Assembly (NCBI RefSeq): GCF_005887095.1
Contig: NZ_PNCI01000020.1
Coordinates: 1 to 45,029, forward strand
Direction: 5' to 3'
Length of the DNA stretch: 45,029 nt
Source of the DNA: Pseudoalteromonas rubra
Lineage (GTDB): Bacteria > Pseudomonadota > Gammaproteobacteria > Enterobacterales > Alteromonadaceae
Shown here: piece after piece, positions 25,469 to 36,164 of the stretch
Layout of the letters: every line of letters begins with the position of its first letter
Position numbering within the stretch: position 1 is the stretch's first letter
Program-made: the position numbers and the translations under genes
Notes under the pieces: model-generated
What the model was told of the DNA's origin: nothing
Databases searched by the model: none
The model's input: the letters and a program-made list of their open reading frames with translations, nothing else

Positions 25469-26489
25469 AAATCGATACCTCACGAGGGGTTTTTTGCATA
25501 GAGGATTTAGCTAATATCATCTTTATAGAGTTTATAAAGTCATTTATCGAATAGTTATCCTTTGATCGGTCAGACCTTAAAGTAGATGAGTATTCAAGCC
25601 AATGGTCCAGGACCTCACAGAGCTCGGCTCTTCTTTTATCCGAAAAGCGATACTGGTTGTATTTATCCTCTTCAGGTAAGATACTATGATGCAAGCCAAT
25701 AATGTCTAAAATTGACCTGATTACAACAACAACAGGCTCATCTTTAACTGAGTAGTTCTTTATACCTATCGAACTACATACAAAAGATTTTTTCTCATCA
25801 ACAATCAAGAGAAAGTTAATGAGTTTGACATCATAAATATTTAAACTCCTTATTATATCTTCCTGCTCCTGACCACTTAGCGTGTTAAAAACCTGCTTTA
25901 TTACATCAGCTTTTAAAGCTCTCTCAGCTCCTGATGTACTTACACTATTTATTTTACCTAAATCAAAAACAACACGTTCGATAAGCTTCATAAACTCATA
26001 GACAAGTTTCACCCTCATTTCGTCAATTTGAAATAATACATCTTCTCTCCGCTTTGGTTTAGGATAAAACCGAGTATAGATAATTGTAGAGTCCTCAGAG
26101 CGTATTAAATTAAACTTACCATTGTAAATTATTGCTTCAAACTTCTCTTTAAATAAGCTTAACTCTTTATGGTACAGCTCAACTGTATGCTCTAGCTCTT
26201 GTCTTTCAGTATTCCTTCTTTGGAAGTCTAAATTGTCTTGAAATTGAATGGCTCTGTAGTTAGCTGCGGCAAGTGTAGCAAAGGGTATAGCAGAACCTAA
26301 GATCCATAGAGGTACTTTCATATAATCAAGAAAAAGAGCAAGGCTTTCTCGCGACGGGGGCTGGAAAGTTAGATTATCGTTAAATCCAATAAATAGCATA
26401 AGGGTCGTCGATATGACCACAGGGAATAGTATTGCGCACCAGAAGAGTGGGTAAGAGAATATCCCTTTAGACTGTTTATTTATAACCAT
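25461..26489 (-). CDS. Two-TM protein with cytosolic coiled domain, unknown
   Basis: 342 residues, with TTGGGGTAACC upstream. Two transmembrane helices at about 11-34 (YPLFWCAILFPVVISTTLML) and 58-78 (PLWILGSAIPFATLAAANY), then a probable coiled coil (FQRRNTERQELEHTVELYHK) and a long soluble region with an HHSILPEEDKYNQYRFSDKR stretch. I do not recognise the family. Topology (two N-terminal helices and a large cytosolic sensor-like part) and low G+C resemble effector proteins found in defence islands, and it sits at the left end of the island, but no function can be assigned. Confidence 0.65.
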   Translation of the reverse strand: MVINKQSKGIFSYPLFWCAILFPVVISTTLMLFIGFNDNLTFQPPSRESLALFLDYMKVPLWILGSAIPFATLAAANYRAIQFQDNLDFQRRNTERQELEHTVELYHKELSLFKEKFEAIIYNGKFNLIRSEDSTIIYTRFYPKPKRREDVLFQIDEMRVKLVYEFMKLIERVVFDLGKINSVSTSGAERALKADVIKQVFNTLSGQEQEDIIRSLNIYDVKLINFLLIVDEKKSFVCSSIGIKNYSVKDEPVVVVIRSILDIIGLHHSILPEEDKYNQYRFSDKRRAELCEVLDHWLEYSSTLRSDRSKDNYSINDFINSIKMILAKSSMQKTPREVSICD

Positions 26490-26791
26490 GGTTACCCCAA
26501 GCCAGATTTCAGATAGCTAATGCTACACTCACTAAAACGTGCAGAACAAGCCAACTTCTGTAAATAGCACGCCCTTCCAGCCAAAGAAGCAAGCGATACT
26601 AGGATTAGATATCAATAGTTGACCGAGAGCAGAAGATACCAGATTTACATATTATTGAAAGTTGGTTGTTCAGTCTCAGAAATGAATTGCTTTGCTGTGA
26701 CACGCTGTCACCGATCATGCAAAACTGATCCACTAACGATCATCGAAAACTGATCCACTTGGTATTATCCGTACATTTGTGCGGGAACTTT

Positions 26792-28579
<1,788 letters not shown>

Positions 28580-28743
28580 ACAAGTGGATCAATTTTGAAT
28601 GATCGAATTCAGGCTAGAAGTGGATCAGTTTTCGGTGATCGTTGACAACGCCATAATTGCACAAATCAAATGTGGGTAAGTTCAATTTTGAAATGAAGTG
28701 ACTTTGAGGTGAGTATCTACATAGCTAACTGTTCAACTCATCA

Positions 28744-29031
28744 TTAAACGTCATCTTCCGTCAAAATTTGCCGACAATTACGAACGGTTAATATCCGAAC
28801 TTCCTTGCTCAGGCTATAAATAATACGATAGTGACCAAAAATGATTTCACGGTAATTTGTATTAGGCAGCTCAGGCACACAACGCCCCATTTCAGGCACA
28901 CTTGCGAGTAACTCTGTCTTGTCTAATACGTCATTTACCCACTTTTCAGCAGCGGAAGGGTTGTCCAGAGAAATAAACTCAGCGGCATCACCAAGCTTCT
29001 GAATCGCTAAAGGAGACCAGACAACGTTCAT
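28744..29031 (-). CDS. ParE/RelE-superfamily toxin
   Basis: 95 residues. Fold signatures: WSPLAIQKLGDAAEFISLDN, AAEKWVNDVLDKTELLASVP, GRCVPELPNTNYREIIFGHY, RIIYSLSKEVRILTVRNCRQ, the sequence order of the ParE branch of the ParE/RelE superfamily. ParE members poison gyrase, RelE members cut mRNA; sequence alone favours ParE. Its ATG overlaps the antitoxin stop by 4 nt (ATGA), so the two are translationally coupled. Confidence 0.88.
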   Translation of the reverse strand: MNVVWSPLAIQKLGDAAEFISLDNPSAAEKWVNDVLDKTELLASVPEMGRCVPELPNTNYREIIFGHYRIIYSLSKEVRILTVRNCRQILTEDDV

Positions 29032-29309
29032 TTTCTGATGCGGCTTAGCACTTGGGTTCGCGCTTCCTCATTTGAAACGCCGAGGCCTGAGGCTAACTGC
29101 GCCTCAGCTGCACGCATTTCTTCCAGCAATTCAATTTTCTCTTGCATCGCTTCGTACTCAGCCACATCAAGCACAACGGCAACACCTTTACCGCGCTGGG
29201 TGATTACCAATGGACGACGCGTCTCATTGATTTGCTTGATATAGGATGCAACACCAGCACGAAACTCAGAAAGCGGCTGAATATCTTTGTCCAAATGAAT
29301 ACGACTCAT
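29028..29309 (-). CDS. Phd/YefM-family antitoxin
   Basis: 93 residues from ATG 29309 (TAGGG upstream); a longer frame to 29411 has no ribosome binding site and an unlikely hydrophobic lead. Phd/YefM core: MSRIHLDKDIQPLSEFRAGV, then NETRRPLVITQRGKGVAVVL and DVAEYEAMQEKIELLEEMR; the C-terminus (LGVSNEEARTQVLSRIRK) wraps the toxin. The N-terminal part binds operator DNA and autoregulates. Pairing a Phd-type antitoxin with a ParE-type toxin is common. Confidence 0.88.
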   Translation of the reverse strand: MSRIHLDKDIQPLSEFRAGVASYIKQINETRRPLVITQRGKGVAVVLDVAEYEAMQEKIELLEEMRAAEAQLASGLGVSNEEARTQVLSRIRK

Positions 29310-29324
29310 AACGAACCCTAAAAA

Positions 29325-29342
29325 GTACAAAATAACGTACAA
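29325..29342 (-). promoter_or_regulatory. Possible antitoxin operator
   Basis: Two GTACAA direct repeats (29325-29330, 29337-29342) spaced 12 bp apart lie 16-33 bp upstream of the antitoxin start. Phd-type antitoxins bind short repeated sites here. Position and repetition are the only evidence. Confidence 0.3.
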
Positions 29343-29422
29343 ATAATAGTTCAACTCATGATGATGAGCAAGAAGTTGGGTGTGTTGTAGCTTTTGGGTG
29401 GATGTCTGCATAACTTAGCCAT

Positions 29423-29509
29423 AACCAGCACGATGTGCTGTACACCGTAGCCAAGGCTTGCGGCGTAAACCTTGGGTTTGGTAAGGAGATACCGGGGATG
29501 ATTGTTTAG
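29423..29509 (+). pseudogene. 3' remnant of a second DUF1552 gene
   Basis: Encodes the final 29 codons of a DUF1552 protein (NQHDVLYTVAKACGVNLGFG, KEIPGMIV, stop), about 85 percent identical in DNA to 25306-25392, mostly with silent differences. The downstream bases and terminator also match. It has no upstream coding part. The silent divergence shows it is an old paralogue or a piece from a related strain, not a fresh target duplication. Bases 29574-29734 beyond it hold nothing that I can identify. Confidence 0.85.
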
Positions 29510-29533
29510 GTGGTTGTAAATAGTTGAACGTCT

Positions 29534-29573
29534 GTGATTAAGTGAGCGCTTTAACTGGCGCTTTCTTGGTCAC
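29534..29573. terminator. Terminator remnant, copy of 25429-25468
   Basis: GTGATTAAGTGAGCGC and GCGCTTTCTTGGTCAC form a stem with a few mismatches; loop TTTAACTG. It is homologous to the terminator of the DUF1552 gene. Confidence 0.7.
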
Positions 29574-29734
29574 GTTTATTATTCATTGCTAAAAAGAGAT
29601 ATTTGCAACCTCTGAGAGCTTCAATGCAGAACGAGGCTCAATTGGAACAGCATCCAGAGCTATAGAAACTAGCCCTGTACTGCAAAGTTTTGGACCTGAA
29701 ATAACTTTTTATATTTTATTAGATCTACAATACT

Positions 29735-30622
29735 CTATCTTTCTCCACCATATTTAACATTCCCTAAAAATTTCTCAATCCTTTTGTCTGGAAAAGAAGT
29801 AAAACCAGGCCTTGTGATGTTTCTACGAGTTTCGTCATAGTAGACAGATAATATCCCACTCAAAATATATTGCAGCCCTAGGTGTAGTTCTTCCTGAGTA
29901 TGGCTATAGCCAATGTATTCTGCATAAAGATCTCCACTTTTAGACTTAGGCTTAGGTTTTTTCTTGTGGATACTGAAATCATGAAGCGAGCCAATATAGT
30001 TTATTAGATGATCATATTTGGGACGTTCCCCTGAAGAGTACACAGTCTGCATGCGCTCAAAAATCCATTCAAGTGTTTCAGAATTCACCTTTTTGATATT
30101 TGACTTCATAGACACAAGTGAGAGAAAAGGCCCCCTAACTGATGACTTACCGCGAGTACTTTCTAAAGATCTACACAACTTTGCAGCTTGATACAAAGCC
30201 TCACACTCTCTTACGATGTCGCCGTCGTTTAAATGTTTTTTGACGGAGATAATCCCAACAACTCCTTCGGGAGGTACCACTACACTATCACCAAACCTTT
30301 GAAATACAGGGAAATTCATAGAGTCATAAATAATAATATCTAATTGAGATGAATGCTCATCTTGATCAGGTTTACGTTTCTTACCACTTCCCCCTGTTTT
30401 AACTGCTGGACGCAAAATAAAACCAGTCAAAATCTCAATGCCATTAGGAAGAAACTTTTTTAAGTACTCTGACAAAAGGTCCTCAACAAACCGTCCATCT
30501 TCACCTTTATGGGCAGCCCCCTCCTGCCCATTTGCAGGTATAAGAGTTTCAAACTGCTTATAGGTTAGTAGTAGAGCTTCAACTTCCTTAGACCAGTAAT
30601 TACGTAATCTTTCACCATCCAT
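29735..30622 (-). CDS. DUF6602-like, possible PD-(D/E)XK-fold protein
   Basis: 295 residues from ATG 30622, which has AGGGGA upstream and starts one base after the RT stop codon (TAATATG), so it is translationally coupled to the RT. Residues about 35-135 resemble the DUF6602 domain: HKGEDGRFVEDLLSEYLKKF, LPNGIEILTGFIL, SSQLDIIIYDSMNFPVFQRF, VVPPEGVVGIISVKKHL. The D in QLDIIIYD and the K in ISVKK fit the D...ExK nuclease pattern, but the E is Ser here (ISVKK). A basic linker KKKPKPKSKS lies near residue 230. It probably serves as an accessory component of the retron-like locus; whether it cuts nucleic acid is open. Confidence 0.6.
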   Translation of the reverse strand: MDGERLRNYWSKEVEALLLTYKQFETLIPANGQEGAAHKGEDGRFVEDLLSEYLKKFLPNGIEILTGFILRPAVKTGGSGKKRKPDQDEHSSQLDIIIYDSMNFPVFQRFGDSVVVPPEGVVGIISVKKHLNDGDIVRECEALYQAAKLCRSLESTRGKSSVRGPFLSLVSMKSNIKKVNSETLEWIFERMQTVYSSGERPKYDHLINYIGSLHDFSIHKKKPKPKSKSGDLYAEYIGYSHTQEELHLGLQYILSGILSVYYDETRRNITRPGFTSFPDKRIEKFLGNVKYGGER

Positions 30623-30623
30623 A

Positions 30624-31658
30624 TTATCCCCTATCATAACTAAAAATTATTGAATTTAGCTCTCCTATTAGATCGCATATATAAATTTTATATTCTCTAT
30701 CAACACAAGAGTAGAGATTGTCATACTTTAATAGACTTATTAAATATGACCGGTAACCTCTGAGCTTATTAATAACTTGGTCTCTGCAGAAAGTATCAAG
30801 AAACTCGCTCTTTTTATTAAACCTTAAACTCGAATCTAAAATCCTTACTTCATCTTGAAATAACTTTTTTGCAATCACCCTGTCGGGGAGATTTCGAACT
30901 TTTTTATAGTGGATAAGTTTCTTTAAAATTCTTAACCTTTGATTTGAAAAGCGGATTTTTTTATTATTCTCTTCTCCGTAAAGCACATACCCATTTAAGG
31001 AAATTTCTTTTGAGGTGGCTATTCTTTTACTTGTATTCAAACGCATATCTAACTTACTAATAATGTATGAAATTTGAGACTCAAACCAGCTAGAGTGGAT
31101 TACTGAACCACTCGCACTTGAAAACAAAAGATCATCAGAGTAACGAGAATATATAATTTTTTTGTTATGACAGAGCTTTTCTATAGTAATGTCTAGAGGC
31201 CTGAAAATCAGATTCGCTATGGAGGGAGATGCAGGGAAGCCGATAGGTAATATTTGCTTTTTGTCAACTTTAACAGTAAGAAAAAATGAAATCGCTCTCG
31301 CTAGCATCTTGATCTCATATGCATTCTTACCTTTCAGGTGTGAAATTAGAAAACCTTCAAGATGCTCACTTGTTATTGAGTTAAAAAAAGCTTTTATGTC
31401 TAATCTAAGAAAGTGCTCACCCTCTAAATGAGGCCGGAAAAAGTCATAGTAGGAGTGCTTTTTTCTATACGCTTTTGCTGCTGAACTCAATGGTAGCTTT
31501 GAAAAAATTACACTCAGATTCTTGCTTAAGATTTTATATTCCATACTTTCAGGAATGTAAAAACCATCTTTGAACGAAAACTCGTTACTAATTTTTTTGA
31601 TATCATCAATTGACTGAACTTTAAGCGCATTCAATACTTCTTTTTGAGATAATTTCAT
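30624..31658 (-). CDS. Retron-type reverse transcriptase
   Basis: 344 residues. RT motifs in order: FLRLDIKAFFNSI (motif A aspartate), ILPIGFPASPSIANLIF (motif B, retron/group II style), IIYSRYSDDLLFSS (motif C, YSDD), then LNGYVLYGEENNKKIRFS in place of the canonical retron VTG region, and a thumb rich in Lys/Arg. Upstream of motif A, HSYYDFFRPH stands where many retrons show NAxxH. So it is a retron-like RT with divergent X and Y regions. Preceding it is a candidate msr-msd with a 15-nt inverted repeat, and an OLD-type effector upstream; together these resemble Eco8-type retrons. There is no clear Shine-Dalgarno; the start lies 5 nt after the repeat. A+T content is much higher than in the flanking core genes. 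Confidence 0.88.
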   Translation of the reverse strand: MKLSQKEVLNALKVQSIDDIKKISNEFSFKDGFYIPESMEYKILSKNLSVIFSKLPLSSAAKAYRKKHSYYDFFRPHLEGEHFLRLDIKAFFNSITSEHLEGFLISHLKGKNAYEIKMLARAISFFLTVKVDKKQILPIGFPASPSIANLIFRPLDITIEKLCHNKKIIYSRYSDDLLFSSASGSVIHSSWFESQISYIISKLDMRLNTSKRIATSKEISLNGYVLYGEENNKKIRFSNQRLRILKKLIHYKKVRNLPDRVIAKKLFQDEVRILDSSLRFNKKSEFLDTFCRDQVINKLRGYRSYLISLLKYDNLYSCVDREYKIYICDLIGELNSIIFSYDRG

Positions 31659-31663
31659 AAGCT

Positions 31664-31810
31664 AGCTACGTCACGGTACAAATTACAAAGTTCCACTTTA
31701 GTGAAGCTTTAGAAGCGAACTACTAGGCGTCATGGAGCTAGTAAATAAGGGCTTGAAAGGTAGTGACCTTTTAAAGCAAGCTTTCCCCTTTTAGCTACCG
31801 TAACGTAGCT
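31664..31810 (-). ncRNA. Candidate retron msr-msd RNA
   Basis: A 15-nt inverted repeat with one G-U wobble brackets this gap: AGCTACGTTACGGTA at the 5' side (31810-31796, inside the last codons of the effector gene) and TACCGTGACGTAGCT at the 3' side (31678-31664, just before the RT). This is the position and length of retron a1/a2 repeats. Inside are two short hairpins (AAAGC/GCTTT at 31773-31784 and AAAGGT/ACCTTT at 31756-31771) fitting an msr, then a longer stem at 31687-31710 fitting an msd. About 147 nt in all. The branching G and the msr/msd border cannot be fixed by eye. Confidence 0.6.
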
Positions 31811-33899
31811 GAGAAATTGTAACATAAAGCTCCGTGAAGCGCACTCGAAATAGCTTTTCAAATTCTACTCCTTCTTCTTTAGACTCGTGTTCGAGTTCTA
31901 ATATTGCATAGTTCAAAAAGTCAGAAACCCAACCATTTGTCTTATTAATGCTACCGGAACTCTTAAGTATAGCTTCTAACCACTGCATCGTTTTCTTAGC
32001 TTCATCGTCAACGAGAACAGTTGGTGTATCACTTCTCTTAAACTTTTTCAGATTTACCAATGAGTCAGATTTACCTAAAAAAGCAACTCTTAAGTATTGG
32101 GTAAGCGCTCTTTTATTAAGAAAAGAATCTTCATCCATTTTCATATATATCTTATCAACATCACACTTCCCCCTCAACCAATTTAGAAATAAGCTTAATG
32201 ATTTTTCATTTATTAATGCACCTTCAATTGTAGTACTAAAAACAATTACATTCTTCTTCCTAAGAACCTTGTTTATATCGACAAATATTTTTTTCAAAAA
32301 GTCGACATCATTACAAGTCAAGCTACGCGGACATATTGAAATGGGAGATCCATCCAACTTGACTAATTTATTTACTCCACGATAGATATCAAAAGATAAG
32401 CTTGATGCATTATTTTTTTTGAAGGAAAAAGAGTGAGAAAGATAAACACGTTCTTTTATTTCATTAATAGTTTTCGGCCTTAGATCCAAGGAGCTACCAT
32501 AATTCGAAAATTTTAACACAATCTCCCCCGACTTCTTGTCATAGTGAATTTTAACTCCTTTATCTGCATCAAAGAGAAACTTGTATGGTATCTTTGTGTT
32601 CACGAAATCAGGAGTTATTTTTTTGCTTACCTTCTCATCACTGGCTTTGTATACATCTACACCAAGAAGCCACGGGAACTTTCTAATTAAATGATTATTT
32701 TCGAAAACCTCTTTTTCTGTCTGACCTTCAACAAACAATATAAAAGAACTAAAAAAAAGCCTTGCCTCATTATCCCCAAAGTTACAAAGAAAGTTCGTAT
32801 CATTAAATTTAGATCTCGCATAGGACACACTTGTAGTGAAATCCGTATTCTTGTAAAAATGAAAGATCCTATGATCACTATAAAAGCTTTTAATAACTTG
32901 TTTAACAATATTCTGAGAATGAGTCGAGAGTATTATTTTTGGCCTAGGCGTTTTAAGCTTTTCACCACCTTTATTTATATAAACCTTTTCAAGGTGATAA
33001 TGAAGCTCATGAATAAGCTTTTCACTCATTTTTGGATGCAACCCAATCTCAGGCTCATCTACATAGACAACTGGAGTTTGATAGGTCCTTTTTGATAAAG
33101 ATGATATAAGATTTAGAACAGTTAAAATATAGTTATATGAATTTGTTCCATCAGAGGTTTTTCTCAAATCAAACCCTTCAAACTCAAACTTATCACCTTT
33201 TAACCCAGCCTTTAGATAAGCTATTATTTTATCTCTATACTTGTAAGGTATAGTACTGCTTAAATTGTTAATTTCGCCTATCTTATTCCTATAATTTTCA
33301 AGCTCACTCTTTTCTATAAAAACCTCAAACTGATTTTGAAATTCAACGGCATTAAAAGGGCGTAACTTGCCCAGAAATTGCCATAAGTGATTCCAATCAT
33401 GAAGTTCCAAATGTCTAGAATCAATTTCGAATAATGGAAAGATATCTAAAATCAATTCTCGAAGTGTGCTAGAAGCACCTTCAAAGCTATAGGTTCCATC
33501 ATTTCTAATACTAAGGGTTAGCGTCAGTTCATCATATTCCTTTGGCCTGTTTCCTGCACTAAGAAAACCAAACGACATTCCTTTCCCTCTGGGGAACAAA
33601 GACGATCTAACCTTCGAAAAATAGTGGTTTTTTTTCGCTTTATGAGAGTGAACTAACTTATTAATATGAAATGTATCAAATGTAATCGAAATCCGACCAA
33701 ATGAATCATAATTACTATTCAATTCTAATGGAAGGCACCTAGCACCTTCTAGAGCTTTATAGAAAAAACTTATCGATTTTAATAAATTTGATTTACCAGC
33801 ATTATTTTTCCCGAGAAAACATGTAATCTGTTCAAGTTCAGAAATATCAATTTCTTTAAACGATAAAATATTACTTATTTGAATACGTTTTATTCCCAT
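31791..33899 (-). CDS. OLD-family ATPase/TOPRIM nuclease (retron effector)
   Basis: 702 residues from ATG 33899 (AGGTTAGGA upstream). N-terminal ABC-type ATPase: ISNILSFKEIDI, Walker A FLGKNNAGKSNLLKS (about 29-42), Walker B VVYVDEPEIGLHPK (about 276-289) and switch histidine in KIILSTHSQNIV. A TOPRIM-like domain follows: ILFVEGQTEKEVFENN (catalytic Glu, about 388) and KFLFDADKG (Asp-x-Asp). This ATPase-TOPRIM build is that of OLD nucleases and of the effector of Eco8-type retrons. Lying directly before a retron-type RT with only the candidate msr-msd between, it is predicted to be the toxic nuclease released when phage perturbs the msDNA. Its last codons overlap the ncRNA repeat. Confidence 0.82.
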   Translation of the reverse strand: MGIKRIQISNILSFKEIDISELEQITCFLGKNNAGKSNLLKSISFFYKALEGARCLPLELNSNYDSFGRISITFDTFHINKLVHSHKAKKNHYFSKVRSSLFPRGKGMSFGFLSAGNRPKEYDELTLTLSIRNDGTYSFEGASSTLRELILDIFPLFEIDSRHLELHDWNHLWQFLGKLRPFNAVEFQNQFEVFIEKSELENYRNKIGEINNLSSTIPYKYRDKIIAYLKAGLKGDKFEFEGFDLRKTSDGTNSYNYILTVLNLISSLSKRTYQTPVVYVDEPEIGLHPKMSEKLIHELHYHLEKVYINKGGEKLKTPRPKIILSTHSQNIVKQVIKSFYSDHRIFHFYKNTDFTTSVSYARSKFNDTNFLCNFGDNEARLFFSSFILFVEGQTEKEVFENNHLIRKFPWLLGVDVYKASDEKVSKKITPDFVNTKIPYKFLFDADKGVKIHYDKKSGEIVLKFSNYGSSLDLRPKTINEIKERVYLSHSFSFKKNNASSLSFDIYRGVNKLVKLDGSPISICPRSLTCNDVDFLKKIFVDINKVLRKKNVIVFSTTIEGALINEKSLSLFLNWLRGKCDVDKIYMKMDEDSFLNKRALTQYLRVAFLGKSDSLVNLKKFKRSDTPTVLVDDEAKKTMQWLEAILKSSGSINKTNGWVSDFLNYAILELEHESKEEGVEFEKLFRVRFTELYVTISQLRYGS

Positions 33900-34220
33900 T
33901 CCTAACCTAAGTACAAGCAATCATAATTTAAAAAGATAACAATATCACTTTCGTTTAGGAAAACAATTATTTACAGTAGAAAAAGCGACACACTCCTCAA
34001 ATTGGCGTGCCTCGTGGTTCTACTGCACCGTACGTTGGTAGATCCCTGCCGCAAGTGTCCTGGATGACGGAAGTGGATGTCAGTTTTGGGAAAAAGTTCT
34101 AGCTTTGAAGATGAGGTTCGGCCGTGTCAGCTTTGACTATCAAGCCGGTACTCATTCAAACACTGTCACGCTTTGATTTTCGTCCTACCCAATAAAGACG
34201 CACTAAACCTTTACGCACTA
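33900..34220. other. Intergenic region upstream of the retron operon
   Basis: Contains the presumed promoter of the retron operon (AT-rich 33905-33980) and a degenerate REP (34038-34070). No gene seen. Confidence 0.45.
34038..34070. repeat. Degenerate REP-type palindrome
   Basis: GTAGATCCCTGCC, then GCAAGTGTCCTGGATGACGG: same layout as the consensus element, with two substitutions in the CCCGG/CCGGG arms that compensate each other (CCCTG / CCTGG is imperfect). Confidence 0.65.
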
Positions 34221-36164
34221 TCATCCCCCAAAACCCAATTGCATTACTTTACTCAAAACCTGCTGATAGCGAATATCTGCGCAGCTGCCAAATCCGGCGC
34301 GTTGTCTGAATTTGGAAGACGTTGCCAGTGGTGAGGTCATGCCGGTTAGGAATCGGGTTAGTATTGCCAGGCTTGGTGTAACGCCAATTTGCATCAGATG
34401 CTGTTTTAGCGCATTTAAATCGTTTCGTAACGTATCGTCCGACGGAAATTCTACCTGCTTAGACTGGGCTAATTGAGCAATTTGGCCTCGGCATGCTGAG
34501 CAGTGCCCGCATTGCTCAGGGGCATTTTCATCGTCAAAATAACGCGCTAAGTTGTAACTTAAACATGTGTTTAACTCAAAAAAGCGTAGCATGGCAGCGA
34601 TGCGTTTAACCTCCGCCTGCTCCTTATCTAAAAAGTAGTCGGCAAGTTCTTTGGCCAAATTTGGCTCTGCCAGCTTAGTGTCGTCTACCTGATACACCTG
34701 CATCATGCGCTTTGATTCAAGCTCGATATGCCCTTGTTCATGCAGGTAGTCTAGCGCCGCTACTATTCGATTTCTGTCGTGCCCTAGTTGCACTAAGGCC
34801 TGAATATCAACGGTGCCCCACACTTTCTTAAATTGCGTATTGGCAATTATCTGCTGAATAAATTGCTGGCGGTTCGCATCGAACATACTGATGACGTCCT
34901 GCTCTGTGCGTAACCACTTAAATCTAAAGTCGGCGTAAAAGGCGTATTTGGCCTCAATGACGCCTTTGAGTTCGAGCTGCACCAGCAAGGTTTTTAATGC
35001 CAGCAATCGGATATTGCTGACTTTAGAGGCGCTGAGCTCCTGCATTTCCCACAACCCCTGCTGTTGCTGCGATTGAATTTCATCAATCAGTGCCTGAATG
35101 CTGGCTTGCTCCGGGGTGTCGGCGTAAACAAAGTTCTCAAGCGTCGCAACGCCATCTAAGTTAGCCAGGGTAATGCATTCAGAAAACTCTCCGTCACGCC
35201 CTGCACGGCCTATCTCCTGGCTGTAATTCTCTATTGATTTTGGCAGGTCGTAGTGCACCACAAAACGAATATCGGATTTGTCTATGCCCATACCAAAGGC
35301 AATCGTGGCAACAATCACTTGCTTGTGATTGTTCATGAAGTCGTTTTGGATACTCTGACGAAGGCTGTCATCTAGCCCGGCATGATAGGCAGCGGCATTT
35401 ACGCCGGCCGCCTGCAACTGCTTAGCAACCTGCTCTGCCTGTTGTTGCAGCGTGACATACACAATGCCTGCGCCAGCTTGTTGCTTCAAATAGCCAATCA
35501 GTGCCTGCACCTTTTGCGCTTCCGGGTAGGCATACACACTTAAATCCAGGTTGGCACGGTAAAAGCCCGTTTGCACAATGTGCTCGGGCTTTATATCAAA
35601 CCGGTTCGCCATGTCCCGCTTTACTTTTTTGGTCGCCGTGGCGGTAAGCAGCAGCACTAGCGGGATGTTTAACTCATTACGATAGTCGGGTAGCTTAAGA
35701 TAATCGGGCCTGAAATTATGGCCCCACTCAGAGATACAGTGCGCTTCATCAACCACTAGCATAGAGACAGGCACTTGCTTAATGAATTCTCTGAAACGCT
35801 CGTTCTTAAAACGCTCAACCGAGATCATCAGCACTTTAATGCTGCCATTTCTGACATTTTGCATCACAGACTGACTTTGCTCTCGGGTTAACGTTGAATC
35901 TAAGCTGGCGGCATTGATGTTTTTGCTGTGTAAAAACTCAAGCTGATCTTTCATAAGCGCCAGCAAAGGCGAGATAACTAAGGTTAAATTGGGTAGCTGT
36001 AAGGCCGTCAGTTGATAACACAAGGATTTACCAGAACCGGTTGGGAATATTGCGAGGCTAGAGTGGCCGTTGACCAGCTGGGTGACTGTTTGTTCTTGCC
36101 CCGGCCTGAATGCTGAAAAGCCAAAACGCTGTGATAAGGTTTGGTGGAGCGCCGATTCGTTCAT
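34221..36164 (-). CDS. RecQ-family ATP-dependent DNA helicase
   Basis: 647 residues from ATG 36164. Helicase motifs: FRPGQEQTVTQLVNG (motif 0), FPTGSGKSLCYQL (Walker A), LVVDEAHCISEWGHNFRPDY (DEAH box and the RecQ aromatic loop), LLLTATATKKV, VATIAFGMGIDKSDIRFVVH and YSQEIGRAGRDG. A zinc-binding cluster NTCLSYNLARYF...CGHCSAC (about residues 565-585) and a winged-helix region follow; the C-terminal tail differs from E. coli RecQ and lacks an obvious HRDC domain. 3'-5' helicase of recombination repair. RecQ-like genes occur both in core genomes and near defence islands; the codon use here looks like the core genes rather than the AT-rich retron. Confidence 0.93.
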   Translation of the reverse strand: MNESALHQTLSQRFGFSAFRPGQEQTVTQLVNGHSSLAIFPTGSGKSLCYQLTALQLPNLTLVISPLLALMKDQLEFLHSKNINAASLDSTLTREQSQSVMQNVRNGSIKVLMISVERFKNERFREFIKQVPVSMLVVDEAHCISEWGHNFRPDYLKLPDYRNELNIPLVLLLTATATKKVKRDMANRFDIKPEHIVQTGFYRANLDLSVYAYPEAQKVQALIGYLKQQAGAGIVYVTLQQQAEQVAKQLQAAGVNAAAYHAGLDDSLRQSIQNDFMNNHKQVIVATIAFGMGIDKSDIRFVVHYDLPKSIENYSQEIGRAGRDGEFSECITLANLDGVATLENFVYADTPEQASIQALIDEIQSQQQQGLWEMQELSASKVSNIRLLALKTLLVQLELKGVIEAKYAFYADFRFKWLRTEQDVISMFDANRQQFIQQIIANTQFKKVWGTVDIQALVQLGHDRNRIVAALDYLHEQGHIELESKRMMQVYQVDDTKLAEPNLAKELADYFLDKEQAEVKRIAAMLRFFELNTCLSYNLARYFDDENAPEQCGHCSACRGQIAQLAQSKQVEFPSDDTLRNDLNALKQHLMQIGVTPSLAILTRFLTGMTSPLATSSKFRQRAGFGSCADIRYQQVLSKVMQLGFGG

